Of a stretch of 64,000 nucleotides of DNA, positions 42,640-54,718 are shown piece after piece. The notes beneath the pieces were generated by a model, which saw nothing but the letters and a program-made list of their open reading frames with translations, was not told where the DNA came from and searched no databases. This DNA is from Locusta migratoria (taxonomy: Eukaryota > Arthropoda > Insecta > Orthoptera > Acrididae), in assembly GCA_026315105.1 (NCBI GenBank), contig CM048745.1, positions 788,683,390 through 788,747,389 of the forward strand, given 5' to 3'. A program made the position numbers and the translations under genes. The stretch's first letter is position 1; each line of letters opens with the position of its first letter.

Positions 42640-43440
42640 TTAAAAATTTGTCAGTGGAGTAGGAGTTAGCCACTAGGAAGTCTTTTAGGCTCCTCTTAAT
42701 CTGATCTTTATTTGTAGCTAAATTTTTTATGGTTCCTGGCAAATTATTGAAAATGTGAGGACCCCTTTTCGAATTAAAGTAAGTGCTTTTAAGTCCTTGT
42801 GTAGATCATTTTTGTTCCTAGCATTGTATGTATGAACTGAACTGTTTTTTTGGGAAAAAGGATATATTATTTATGACAAATTTCATTAAGGAATAAATAT
42901 ACTGAGAGGCAGTAGTCAGTATACCCAGTTTTTTGAGAAGAGGCTTCTACAGGATGTCCGTGAATTTACTCCACAAATAATACATATTACACGCTTTTGG
43001 ACACTGAAAAAGTTTGTATGACTTGAAGCGTTACCCCAAAAATTACACCATAATGATATTAAGAAATGAAAGTAAGCAAAGTATACATTTTTTAAAAATT
43101 ACTATTATGTCTCCTACGTCTGATAACACTCGTACTGCAAATACAGATTTGTTAAGTCATTTATGCAGTTACGTTGTGTGTTCCTCCCATCTGAATTTAT
43201 TATCAAGCTGTAATCCCAGGAATTTAATACTGTCAACCTCTTCTATCTGCTTTCATCGTACTTTATGCATATGCTTGATGCTCTTACATGTTCTGAACTG
43301 CATGAAGTGAATCTTTTCAAAGTTTAATTTCAATGAGTTGGCTTTAAACCATTTATTAATCATTCGTTTGTTCATGTCAGGTGATTTAGATGCCGATATT
43401 AAAATAATAATCCACTGTTTTAGCAGCTTTGTCATTAAAA
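42640..43440 (-). pseudogene. CR1-like LINE, C-terminal RT part and 3' region
   Basis: Minus strand: MINKWFKANSLKLNFEKIHF and MQF, the block after the catalytic Asp pair in CR1/jockey-type RT. It is followed by SIKFLGLQLDNKFRWEEHTT and a degraded YYGVIFWGNS-like segment. Frames are broken repeatedly. It may belong with the endonuclease piece at 46290-46800, the region between being filled by another LINE. Confidence 0.6.
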
Positions 43441-43454
43441 TTAAATAGGTCTTG

Positions 43455-46289
43455 TCAAGTGCATGTTGGCGCAAGACAGCATTTCAATAGATGCTCGTCT
43501 GACTGGATATCACCACAGTCACAGTAATGGTTGTTGACCTGCCCCCAAGTTGTGCAGTTTTCTTTTGTGCAGGAACACTCTGCTCTGAGGCGGTTCAAGG
43601 TTTTCCATTTACTATATGGCAGCTTTGCTCCTGTTGGCAGTCGTTCTTGAAGTTCTGAGTCAGTGACAGCATCTGCTTTCTCACACCACAGTTGGATCCA
43701 TTCTTGCACTGCAGAAGGGCCCAGCACCTGTGTCTCTGACAAGAAACTACGTCAGGACTTCAGTCAGTGAATGGCAGGAGTATGGTTGAACATAGGATGC
43801 CCGTCATCAGTAGCTTGTCGATTTGCTCAGTCCTGACAGCTCTCTCTCTTCAGATTAAGGGGGAGCTATACCACTGAGTTGGTAGAGATCACAATTCTAC
43901 AACTTTCATTGAGGGCTATATCAACCTTCTTCACTTAGATTGAGTGGCTCCAGACAGGGCAGGCATATTCTGCTGCTGAAAAGCACAGAGCCAAGGCTGT
44001 AGTTCACAGAGTGCTGGCATCAGCACCCCAGGTAGAACCAACCAACTTGCACAGAAGTGCATTTCTAGAGTTGACTTTCTTCTCTGTGCTTTCACAGTGA
44101 TTTTTAAATGTCAAGCTTCTATCCAATTGTACTCCAAGATAGGTTGGGTTTTCCCACATGTGTTAGTAGCTGGCCAGACCACAAAATTCTAATCTTGCTT
44201 TGAGCTTCATTGTTTTTGAGGTGGAAGGCACTGACTACAGTTTTGCTGTATTTATCTTCAGGAGATTAGCTTTATAATATGCATCTAGCTCTGATATGAC
44301 ACTATTCAGCTTGTCCTCAACTTCTTCAAAGGTATTTCCTTTAGCTGCTATTGCCAGGTCGTCAGCATAGATAAAGTGTTTTATATTGTCTCCAATGGGT
44401 TGGCCATTTACAAAAATGTTAAATAGGACTGGTGCTAAAACACTTCCTTGTGGGAGTCCATTCTTTTGTTGATACCACTTACTACAGTTGTTCTGTAGGT
44501 GGACCTGGAAGCGCCTGACAGTAAGCATCAGGCGGACAACGTTTATCAAGCTGTGATCATATGTGGCTTCATACAGCTTGGAAAGGAGCTGTCCATGGTT
44601 GACTGTATCATATGCTGTAGACAAATCAACCAGGACCAAACCACTGATTTTCTTCTCCTGGAATTGATCCTTATATACTTAGATTTAAAACTTGGCCTGT
44701 ACATGATTTGCCTGAGCAAAACCCAGCTTGTTGTATTATTTTGCTATCCAGAAGAGAACTTATTCTATTTAGGATAACTCTCTCAGCAAGTTTGTAGACA
44801 TTGGACAGAAGTGATATTGGGTGGTACGATTTTGCAGGTTTACAAACTGCAATAATCTTTGATTTCTTCCATAATTGCAGGTATGCACTCCTCAGCTATT
44901 ATTGAATAAGTCTGTAAGCCAGGCTTTTGCAGCAGGACCAAGATGAAGAAGCTGCTTGTTGAAAATTTCATCCACTCTTTGAGCCTTATGTGTCTTCAGT
45001 GATCTTATTGCAAATTCGACTTCATCTATTTTTTAGAGGGTCCTGGAAGATGTTCGTTTATCAGCGAACCAATTTTCTTCTGCTTGATTCTTCTTACAGG
45101 TTTACCATTCTCAATCAAGACCTGAGTCACCTGTTTAGCAGAGACATTGGTGTGGAGGCTTCATGGTTGATTCTCGTAGTTCAGTTTCTGATTCAACTGC
45201 CAAGCTTTGAAGATATTCCTCTTCACATCCACACCTTCAAGTACTTCATGACACCCTTTCTTTTTTTGCAATCCTAGAATTTAGCTCTTCTCCTAGTTTG
45301 TATTGTGCAGCCTGAGAAAGGATTATCATTACAGGAGACTGTGCAATCTTTATATAGTTGCTGGAGGTTATCAGAGAAGCCTGTAGTATATTGTTGTCTA
45401 CATCCCTGAGGTATACTACTATAGGATGTAGTTTTCAACAGGTTCAAGAAGTTTCCATAGTCTGTTGGTGATGGCTAAAGGTTAGCTACTCCTAGATCCA
45501 TATGAGTTGTGAAGGAGTTCCAATTCACTTTTTTGAAGTTGAATCTTCATTTGAGCGGAACCTTTCTCATCCTGATTGATGGAACCACCTCCAAAATTAG
45601 AGGCCAATGTTGGATGTTTGGGATAGCATCTAAGATTTGCGTGTCACAAGTGTCTCTAAATTTCTCTGTAATGAAAATATTGTCTGGATTAGTGCCTGTC
45701 CTCCACCTTTTGCTGTTGAAAGATGGCCTCTGTTTTGGGTCATATAGAAGTGAGAGACCACTATTTATTGCCCATTGTTCCACTCTTTCACTATCTGCAT
45801 TTGTCACTGGGTAACCCCATTTCCCACTGTGGCTATTAAAATCTCACATTACAATTTTGCGCTCCTTGTTGTTAAAGTTTTGGGTGCTGCAGAAATCAAA
45901 GTCAACTCCAGGTGGCTTATACACTGATATGACTGTGCTGTTTGACAATTCAACTATAATTATTTCGACATTATTGATACTTGTTCTTGTGCTTCAGTTC
46001 TATGGGTCTCTTGCAGACACAGCACTTCACATTGGCAAGTCTTGCAAATACTACTTAGGATGTCTACCTTAATATGGGTTAAGCCATCAATATTGATTGA
46101 GATTGTCAGAAGGGGTGGCCCTGAAAAGGGCCGGTTTGTGGCTGTATTGGCTGAATTCTGTTCTGGCTGTATTGGCTGAATTCTGTTCTCCAACTGCTAA
46201 GTTAAAGCTCTGACGAAACTCTTTGAGAGCGTATATATGTTCCATATTCGTATTGTTCTTATTGCAGTCAGTCCAGGGGCACCACATGG
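43455..46289 (-). mobile_element. Non-LTR retrotransposon (endonuclease plus RT), decayed, clade not assigned
   Basis: Minus-strand order: endonuclease N-terminus (46193-45960: LLTISINIDGLTHIKVDILS, then EVLCLQETH), endonuclease C-terminal half (45807-45547), RT fingers in several frames (45400-44700), RT palm at 44639-44235 with VLVDLSTAYDTVNHGQLLSK, NGLPQGSVLAPVLFNIFVN and FIYADDLAIAAKG, and a C-terminal Cys/His region (43742-43455: CSCTKENC, CDCGD, H, C). The frame ends within a few bases of the 3' junction at about 43450. Catalytic motifs in the palm are intact; the rest is broken. Confidence 0.7.
44235..44639 (-). pseudogene. Reverse transcriptase palm of the 43.5-46.3 kb LINE
   Basis: A 134-residue open stretch with the first catalytic Asp (LVDLSTAYD), the template-binding GLPQGSVLAPVLFN and the YADD box, followed by the EVEDKLNSVISEL helix and the KINTAK primer-grip region. 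Upstream and downstream frames are shifted, so this is the best preserved part of a dead copy. The DLSxAYDTVNH wording sets it apart from the RTE, I-like and CR1-like copies in this window. Confidence 0.7.
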
Positions 46290-46804
46290 AGGAATAACCT
46301 TATTAATGATCATGAAAATATCATTAGCAGATTTTTCTAGAACTATGCTATTCTTGGCTAATAGATACATTTTTCTTTTTATCTTACATGAAATCTTTAT
46401 TCCTTGCGTAATCCATGGAGTTACTTTTGTTTAATTTGAGTTTCAAACGTAATACTGAAATTATTAATGAATATGTTTTATTTTTCATTCGTGTCATGAG
46501 CACTAGAAACATCTTTCCAGCTCATATTTTGAGCAGTTTTCTAAAACTGCTCAATTTTTAGTAGCTTGACTACTTTCCTGTATTCCGATTTAGCAGCCTT
46601 CATAATCTGCTTAGAATCTGTACCTAAAACAAGGAGCTGCATATCATGATCTGATAGGCCATTGATTATTGGTTTTATGAATATGATTTTGTTCCTTTGA
46701 TTTGCCTATAAAAATATTGTCAATGGCTGTCTTAGAGGATTTAGTTATCCTAGTTGGAAAGTTTACAGTATGAGTTAGACTGAAAGACAATTGATTTGGA
46801 GAGT
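46290..46804 (-). pseudogene. CR1-like LINE endonuclease C-terminal remnant
   Basis: Minus strand: LSFSLTHTVNFPTRITKSSK then TAIDNIFIG, and, after a frameshift, an INGLSDHDMQLLVL block followed by the linker WITQGIKISCKIKRKMYLLA. This resembles the endonuclease end of the CR1-like element at 12.9-13.3 kb, but is another copy. It abuts the LINE at 43455-46289 and a plus-strand RTE copy. Confidence 0.6.
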
Positions 46805-47036
46805 AATTGAACAGAATGGACAGTGTGTTAAAAGGAGAATGTAAGATGAACATTAACAAGAGAAAAACAAGAGTCATGGAATGCAGTCTAAGAGAATCAA
46901 GCAATTCAGATGGAATTAGATTAGGTAACGAGACACTAAAGGCAGTGGATGAGTTTTGTTACTTGGGCAGTAAAACATATGACAGTCGCAGTACAGAGGA
47001 TATAAAATGCAGAATGGCAATGGGAAGACAAGTTTT

Positions 47037-47117
<81 letters not shown>

Positions 47118-47500
47118 GGAGAAATTTGCTGACACTGAATATTAATTTACGTGTAAGGAAGTCCTTCTGCAGGCACCTGTGTGGAGTGGTGCCATGTATG
47201 GGAGGGAAACTTGGACAGTAAATAGTTCAGACAGGAAGAAGACAGAGGCTTTTGAAATGTGGTGTTACAGAAGAAAGCTGAAGATTAGGTGGGTGGATAG
47301 TGTAACTAATGAGGAGGTACTGAACAGAATTTAGGAGAAAAGGAAATTCTGGAATACCTCGACTAAAAGAAGGAATCATGAATTTAGCATTGGAGGGAAG
47401 TGTGTGGGGTAAAAGTTGCAGAGATGAATACAGTAAGCAGATTCAAATGCATGTGGGTTGCTGTTCTTATGGGAGAGGAATAGGATTGCTCAGGATAGAA
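46805..47500 (+). mobile_element. RTE LINE fragment interrupted by a T65/A14 block
   Basis: It matches the 40.1-40.8 kb RTE copy: MDSVLKGECKMNINKRKTRV, DGIRLGNETLKAVDEFCYLG and TEDIKCRMAMGRQVF, then a run of 65 T (47039-47103) and 14 A (47104-47117), then the RRNLL, GxETW and NLALEGSVWGKSCRDEYSKQ blocks. The block replaces two or three codons between VF and the following KRRNLL-like residues. Confidence 0.65.
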
Positions 47501-47789
47501 CAAGCGCCGACTATGTACTTGCCACCAGAGGCACGCAAGAATAGAGACAAACAGTGCGCCCTCTATGAACAAAGACGGATTTAGTGCGCAGTCATGCAGG
47601 CAGTTGTGAAATACATGCCAAACAGTTATGTTGTTATGTTCAGTTCTGTACTTTATATTCGACGTGGGCCATTTATGTTATTCTTTATGTGATAAAAGTT
47701 CGGAGGTTACAACAGGGAGGATGGCAAAAGGCTACTCTAGGCGGTGTGGGAAGTATACTTTGGAGGGATGATCTCATTTCAGGGCATTA

Positions 47790-48429
47790 ATTAAAAAATC
47801 ATAGCCCTGACAGAGCAATTTGGTAAGGCATTCCAGACCGGCATGGTACTGGATGAAAAAGGGGATGCTTCTGAGTGGTCTGGAGATAGGAATATTGTTA
47901 CTGGAAGCGGAGTAATGGACTGCTCAAGAGATCTGCTTGCGGACAAGATCTGTAGGATAGTTGCAGGAGAGGAAAGCATTTGACAAGTTGTTGGTGTAGG
48001 TGATGAGAGATTCATCACTGGAGCAGATACATTTGCCTTGGATGCCAAGGCTGTAGGGAAGGAATTGTTTGATATGGAAGGGACAACAGGTACCAAATGA
48101 AGGTACTGTTGTTTGCTTGTGAGTTTGATATGGATAGAAGTGAGGATGTGGGACTCAACCACATGAAGGTCAAAATTTAAGAAAGTAGCTTGGGTTCTGG
48201 TGAAGGACCAGTTGAATTTCAGGTTTGAGAAAAAGTTGAAGTCTTGAAGGAAGTTCAGAAGAGTTTCTTCAGCATGAGTCCAGACCACAAACATGTCAAA
48301 TATGAATCTGTACCAATCCAGGGGGTGCAACTGCTGTATCTTAAGGAAAGACTCTTCCATGTGAACCATGGTAAGGTTGGCATAGGAAGGGGCATCACGG
48401 TTCCCATAGCTGCCCCCCCCCCCCCCCCC

Positions 48430-48478
<49 letters not shown>

Positions 48479-48970
48479 TAGGTCTGGTCCTCAAAGGTCA
48501 AGTAATTGTGGGTGAGGATGAAATTAGCACATGTGACAAGGAATTAGGTTTTTGGGAGGCTTTCGGGTGGGTGTTGGGAAAGGTAGTGTTCTAGGGCAGA
48601 CCATGGGTGTAGGGAATATTGGTTTAGAGGGATGTGTCATCTATGATGACAAGGAAGCTATCAGGTGGCAGGGACATGGGGATGGATATGAGGCATTCCA
48701 GGAAGTGGTTTGTGTCCTTGATGGAAGATGGGAGGTTGTGGGTTATAGGTTGGAGGTGTGGATCTATCAGAGCTGAGATGCATTCTATTGAGGCTTTGAA
48801 AGCCCACTATGATGGGACGACCAGGATGATTTTCTTTATGAATTATAGGCAGTAGGTAGAAGGTTAGGGTGCATGGTTCAGATGGAGAGAGAAGTTCTAC
48901 TGAGTCAGTGGTGAGACCTTGTGAGGGACCTAAGCTTTTGCCATCTCTGGTGTCCACATTCACCACCTCA
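47790..48970 (-). mobile_element. Penelope-like RT fragment interrupted by homopolymers
   Basis: Minus strand order: LTFYLLPIIHKENHPGRPII (48890-48830), HLQPITHNLPSSIKDTNHFL and PDSFLVIIDDTSL (first catalytic Asp block, with a stop at the following Tyr), NYLTFEDQTY, a lysine-coding poly-A and glycine-coding poly-G block (48477-48413), RDAPSYANLTMVHMEESFLK, a degraded FVVWTHAEETLLNFL (YxDD region reads FDMF) and NFDLHVVESHILTSIHIKLT, KQQYLHLVP. It differs from the element at 31.2-33.4 kb. No GIY-YIG domain was found. Confidence 0.68.
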
Positions 48971-49859
48971 CCTCATGTCTTGGGTTTGAGTAACCTTTCC
49001 TTGCTGACTCGTTTCTCTTCCCTCCTCCTACCTTATGAAGGAAATATAAATTTGCAAAAGTTAGTGGAAACATTTTGTTTTGTCACCATTTTTGTCATTT
49101 TTGTATGTAGTATCAGCAGTACCTAAATATGGTAAGTACTAGCAAGCATTTATATGCTGTTACACTAAAACAGCATAATCTTCAAAGAGCCATATACAAC
49201 TACCAGTGTTATTTACAACCTGACCAAACACCCTTAGTTTTAGTAGCTCCAAATCAGCTCATATCAGAAAGTACAAGCAAAAGTAGAAGTTCATATTTCA
49301 AAGAAAAGGTCTTCTGCGAGTGAATATAGAATCATTCAACAGTACTTGGCGTGTATAACAACTTTTATGTTAGAAGTAAAAGTGGTGTAAATCCAGGCAC
49401 ACACACCTTTACACCATTCACTGACCACATCCCAAGCAAAGAAAGGGGATTGGATAGCTCTGGTGACAGGTAGGTGCGAGTAATCTCAGCATTCCATAAT
49501 GAATGGAGATGGTCCTCAGTGAGCATCATGAAGATGCAACGACTGTGGATGATGATGATGAAGATCCAATGTGCACACTGACCAAATCCCTTAACTTAGC
49601 CTGGTTTCCTGGGCACAAACTTTGTTGATGTTGGTGCCAACAAAGGATGCCTGCCTGACAGCAGGAGGTTTAGTAGCACCCAAGGCTAATATCATAAACA
49701 AAGCCTTTACAGCCCCATTTGCAGTCATAAATGGACAGTTAACAACATAAGAAACTTGAAAAAAAAAAAGCATCAGTAGTCAACAACCAAAAAGTGTCTC
49801 TTCTATCCCCACTCAATGAGTATGAGAGCCCACCAGAACACGTGGACATAAGATGGCGG
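48971..49859. other. Nothing recognised
   Basis: An open plus frame at 49129-49323 ends FKEKVFCE and cannot be assigned. No splice-supported exon is apparent. Confidence 0.35.
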
Positions 49860-50339
49860 CTTTTAGTGGGCACACACAACCTGTGAGGATTGTCATCACT
49901 TCTGTAACACTGTCTGCAGAGACACACCTACCACACAGGCCCATCTGCAGTTGCAGCTGTGATATATAGGGCATGGAGCCACTCAGTCATGTCTTAACTG
50001 CACCCCAGTATAGTTCCACTCGTTATTCATTGTTTTCTTGGTCATTACTCTGCTTTGTCTCAGTTCCAATTTGGTTGTCTCTGTGGACTCGCAACTCCAC
50101 CTTGTTGTCATCATCATTGTCTATCTTTCTCCGTTTGTGCCATTATTAGGTTTGTTTGAGGCAAATCTATGCAGATACCCTTGGTTGGACTGCCATTTTC
50201 AAGTCTTTCCTGATATGGTCTGACATTGGTAACAAGGTAAAGGTTTAACATCTCAGGGATGAAAAACTCATGCAATTCATGGAGCAGCAACAACAAAAGT
50301 AGTTCCTGCAGCAAAAACAAACTGACTTGTTATAACAAG

Positions 50340-51210
50340 AAATTCAACTTTTGGCAGAACACTTACAGGTTCAGTATTCGCAACCCATTCAGATGGTAGT
50401 CACTACACAGGCAGTCCTCTGTCCACCTACATTTCTGCCATTTAATGACACCAAAGAGGATTTGGGGACATATTTGCAGTGGCTGAAACACCACATTGCC
50501 TCATTTCAGGTCTCTGATGACTCCCTAAAATAGTCACTCTTTCTGTCTCAGACATTCCCAGAGACATTTTTCTTACTAAAGAAGCTGGGTCCCCTCTCCA
50601 AATTGGTGGCACTAGCATTTGAGGAAATATTCGCATTCCTGTCAAATTATTATTTGCAACAATTTCATATTGTCACATTGTGCCTCAAGTTCCATCAACA
50701 CCACAAACAACTGGGTCAATCACATCAGTCGTGGATTATGGATTTGCAAGGACAGTCAGTTTCACGATTTCACTTGTTGCAATCTGTCTTGTAAAACCTC
50801 ATATGCAGATTCTATAATCCACGATGTAGTGGTTCAGGTGGGTCCTGAACCAGAATTGCTTACAGCAGTCCTCAAGCTGGACGATCCATCCCTGGAGGAC
50901 ATCTTGGAAATAGCACACACTTTCGAGGTAGTGCAGGCAGCAAATAAAGGCCTCATGGATTGTCCCTATGTAGCAGCAGTACAACAGCCACAAAGAGGAC
51001 AAAATAATCATATGTCCTTGGCCTACCAGCGGAACTGTGATCCATCCCTGTTAGATGTGTTAATCGTCCCTGAACAGTCAGTCACACCTCGTCAGCATAA
51101 GCAACAGGATGTCCCGTCTTGCCCTGACTGTTTTAAGAATCCAACAGGATCTCTGGGTTCATGCACTCATTGTGGGAAAGATGGACATCTTTGATCTGTT
51201 TGTCATCAAG
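50340..51210 (+). pseudogene. Gypsy-like gag with zinc knuckle
   Basis: The order is an N-terminal PPxFLPF-D block with a following LEQHFxxF-like helix (WLKHHIASFQVSD), SLFLSQTFPETFFLxKKLGP in another frame, ILEIAHTFEVVQAANKGLMD, and the knuckle CTHCGKDGHL followed by a stop and SVCH. The stop falls inside the CCHC motif (51193-51195). The gag core resembles arthropod Gypsy elements of the K02A2.6-like group. Not functional. Confidence 0.6.
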
Positions 51211-52254
51211 CATTGGGATAGTTAAACCCCACATCTCAATGACATCAAGGGACAGCACATGAACTATAGGATTCCCCAAGGTGATGCTAGTGCTACCAAA
51301 TTGTTTATTGTTCTCGTGGTAGCAAACCAGGTGGAACACAGGAATGACAGTCTCCCTGGTGAGTCGTTACCTGTATGCTCTTCTGGACTACCCAGTGCTG
51401 AACCCACCCTCCCGCAGATTGATTGCACTTGGTGACAGCTCTGTCCCCCTCAGCAGACAATTTACCCTATGGCAGCATACAAAAAGGTCACAAGACCAGT
51501 AACACTATGTGTTGTCAATAGTCACTCAGCTGAAAACATATTTGGCCTAGATGCATTCTCCGATCTCCCTACAGATGGTTGTGAATCTTGAACTAGACTA
51601 CTTGTACGAAGCTGGGGTAATCCCATCGGTCAAAACAAGTGTCGGGCCACACCAATGGTAGTGGTAATATTGCTGTGGAGATTTCAAATCAACCATTAAT
51701 GCACAGACACAAGTAAAGACCTACCCCATTTCACATCAAGACAACCTCCTCACAAAGCTTGTTGTAGGCGAACACCTACTGATTCATATTTACAAATCCC
51801 ACTAGATGATAATTGTTACACATTATGGTAATTAATACACCATTAGCCAAATGTTTGTCCTTTGGGATCTCTTCTAGGTCGGCAATCTTCCACAGACATC
51901 TGGAACAGTTAACCATATCCATCCCGGTTATACCAACTACCTAGATGACAACATTGTTACTTGTGCTACAGCTAAGGATCAGTTGCACAACCTCTGCACT
52001 CTCTTTACTATACTGTCAGAAGCAGGGCTCAAGTGCTGCCTAAATTAGCTGGAGGTGTTTTTAGGGAAGGTGAATTATTATTCCAAGTTCCTTCCACAAG
52101 CAGCACAAATTATCCACGCCCCCCCCCCCCCTCCCCAATGAACTGCGGAAGAAGGGCGTTCAGTTCAACTAGTCGCATGCCTGTGAGCATCCTTTCACAC
52201 AGGTGATGCACTTCTCGCGTTCAGTGCCCTGCCTTATATCCTTTACTCCATTGA

Positions 52255-53300
52255 ATCCTCTTGTTTTAGCAGCTGACACATTCCTCTATAGCACTGGTGC
52301 AGTGTTGGCACATCGTAATGGGAGTCAGGCTCTTTTCCTCAGATCTTACAATTACACCATAAAAATAAAAGCCTACTGCACAAGATGCGATTGAAGATGC
52401 GCTTTTCATCTACTCTCAGGAACTGACGCTGCATTTGTCAAACAAGAAATCTCCTGTTTCTATATCGATGCCAAAGGGCAAAATGCACTGAATGGTTTTC
52501 CCATCACGGCCACTTGCATTGCGGCAAACACACACTGTGATGCTATCTTACAATGGGTCGTACATCATGTTCTTCAGTGGTGGTCCACATATTTTCCAAA
52601 ATCCGCTGATTCACAGATCTGCGCCTGGTCCCATCTATCTCATCAGTTGTCAATCATTAATGATATTCTCCTGCTAGATGCAGAGGGCAATACCCACTGG
52701 GTGGTCATCCCACCTACTTTATGCCCCCACATTTTTTATCTCCGTCATGGACATCAGGGTATGTACCAAATCAAAGATGGGGAGGCCATCATATGCCATT
52801 GTTCAATACTTGCTAAACAACAGGCTGCTCTGCCTCAATCTTTTACCCCTTGCCCCTTCACATCGCCCATAGAACCGTATTCATCTTGACTTCACGGGCC
52901 CCTTTCTAGAATCTATGTGGCTCATTGTCGTCAGTGCATATTCCAACTAACCTTATGTAGTCAGCATGACGCTCTCTACCACAACTGACACATTCGACAC
53001 CCTCGCGCAAATTCTCACAATTGAAGGCTACCCTGTACCATCATATCCAAGAATTGGCCCCTATTCACAGCAACAACATTCAAGCTGTTTTGCAATGCCA
53101 ATGTGTTCAAACACCTATTTAGTCCACCTGTCCATCCACCCTCCAATGACGAAGCTCTGCAGATGGTGCAAACATTCAAATAACAGATATTGAAAGTTAT
53201 GGGTGCATCTGCTCTCACATTGTTTCAAAGCACATAAGGAGCTAACCCTATTCATGATCGTAGACTGGCAGGACTCCTCCAAGGGCAACAGCCACACATC
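52255..53300 (+). pseudogene. Gypsy-like RNase H and integrase relic
   Basis: RNase H start: PLVLAADTFLYSTGAVLAHR (normally a DxSxxGxGAVL pattern). Integrase: YLRHGHQGMYQIK as the HHCC-zone, then VHLDFTGPFLESMWLIVVSA (first catalytic Asp region) and a degraded STTTDTFDTLAQILTIEGYP. The second catalytic block (normally DNGPQF) reads RIGPYSQQQ. Frames shift several times. Confidence 0.6.
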
Positions 53301-54042
53301 CTTTCCATCCTTGCCCCACAACCAATGAAAACCATGACACAGTACTGGGCGCTACACCACAGGTTCCACTGTGTGGGCCATTCGAATGAGCAAAGATCTA
53401 ATGGATGCCAGTGGTGGCCACTAATGGGTAATGCTTCATCTCGGTAAACAATCCAACGGGATTGGAGTGCCAACATACAAACCAACTCTGTAGCAGTTTA
53501 CCAGCTTCACACTCACCAGTAGCTCACCTGGATGTTGGGCTCTCCCCAAGAGATATGGGCTTAGGCATGGAGATGGAGAACTCATATCAGCAGCTACCTA
53601 CCCTCTCAGGAGTGCTCACCATCTGCAATATCTCAATCAGATGGGCTACATCTGCACTCCAGGGTGGTGGCAGCAATTCCAGGGGACACAGGTATGGAGG
53701 TGGCGACCTCACCATCGCATCTACCCTCTCAGCAGTGCCTCCCTCACAGACACACCCCAGTACCTTTCTCAAGGTCCCATGTTCGTTCCCTGAGCTGGCG
53801 AACTCTGCCGCCGGAACACCAATTGTGTCATCATTGAATGCCCCGAAGCATAATTCGCAAGTGCTGCCATCACCGTTATAATCTTTGGACTTGACTTTTC
53901 GCCTTGTTGTCATCATCATTGACTGTCTTTCTCATGTTTTTGTTGTTACATGGTGTTTGTTTATGGCGACTCTCACTGACGCATTCGGTCAGTTGGTCAT
54001 TTTCAAGTTGCTCCCAAACCAGTGCAACTTCGGTCTCAATAG

Positions 54043-54624
54043 TGTCTAAATAGGGTCCTGTGAAGTCAATGTGGATTCTTTCCTAAGGCTACGTGGGTGC
54101 AACTGCGGAGAATAAACAGCGCATGGTGCACCATGCTGACGGGAATACTAGTAGCAGAATACCATGGCAAGATGTGTCACTTGCTGATTGATGCTAGGTG
54201 AGAAAACATGACAGCATTCGAACAGTCAAGTGTGGAAGGTCCCTCCAATTTCCCTGATGTAGTACCTGTACTCAGAATGTCACCAGCAGCAAAACACGAT
54301 GATTAAATCATTCTGTTGATTACATAATAGAGCTAATGACATAATGATTAGTGCAGTGCATCAGACAACCGGTGCAGTGGACAGTCAGGCCACTCACCTT
54401 GTATTGTGTGACTCACCTACCTAAGCACTGGATCCTCTACCACCACTGACATAACCTGGAAGCTGGCAATGGGAAAGCCATCCAGTGCATGCCTTTCCTC
54501 CATATAGTTAAAAATATAACAATTTTTTCTGATCAAAGAATGGGTTCAGGCCCACCAATAGGACAATACATCCACATTTTCGCACAACAACTTTGGGTTG
54601 ACTTTGTATTTCATGACAGTAATC
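54043..54624 (+). repeat. Left arm of a 3-kb inverted repeat
   Basis: Its reverse complement is found at 56478-57060 with perhaps 80-85% identity by eye. Shared blocks from the outer end: GTCTAAATAGGGTCCTGTGA, TGGAGAATAAACAG-like, CCATGGCAAG, ACAGTCAAGTGTGGAA, GTCCCTCCAAT, TACCTGTACT, GGCCACTCACCTTGTAT, TAGGACAAT and CATCCACATTTT. Confidence 0.7.
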
Positions 54625-54694
54625 AATCAAAAGTCAATGAAGCCACACATTTTTAAGTTTTTTTCTATAAAAATATTTACTGCACCATTACTAG

Positions 54695-54718
54695 TTTTGG
54701 GCCTGAGCCCATTGTCAG
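54695..54718 (-). ncRNA. Degenerate hammerhead-like core with long stem I
   Basis: Minus strand: CACTATCAC, CTGACAA (G8 of the CUGANGA box changed), TGGGCTCAGGCCC as a strong stem II, AAAA for GAAA, CTA and GTAATGGTG. The first and last segments can pair over eight of nine positions as stem I, counting one G-T wobble, placing a UA cleavage site before GTAATGG. Two core bases deviate, so activity is doubtful, but the architecture is that of Penelope-type hammerheads. Confidence 0.5.

Larger units (their letters stand above)
49860..54010 (+). mobile_element. Decayed Gypsy-like LTR retrotransposon
   Basis: Plus strand order: a possible 5' LTR end (to about 50215, with a GATATATAGG TATA-like box near 49960), gag (50340-51195) with PPTFLPFNDTKEDLGTYLQW and a zinc knuckle CTHCGKDGHL, an RT relic (about 51480-52050), RNase H (LVLAADTFLYSTGAVLAHRN, 52255-52330), the integrase zinc region (RHGHQGMYQIK) and integrase core (HLDFTGPFLESMWLIVVSAY, 52880-52950). 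CCTTGTTGTCATCATCATTG at 50101 recurs at 53903, and TTTTCAAG near the end recurs too, suggesting LTR remnants. Many stops and indels. Confidence 0.62.

Noticed and set aside
48255..48494. A lysine- and glycine-rich protein
   Set aside because: Lys and Gly runs come from poly-A and poly-G blocks in a Penelope-like RT relic.
49095..49130. A plus-strand micro-exon between a TGTAG acceptor and a GTAAGT donor
   Set aside because: It is only about 21 nt, without neighbours in phase or any supporting homology.
49860..54010. An endogenous retrovirus with an envelope gene
   Set aside because: Only gag, RT, RNase H and integrase relics are seen. No envelope-like frame follows the integrase, so it is called a Gypsy-like LTR retrotransposon.
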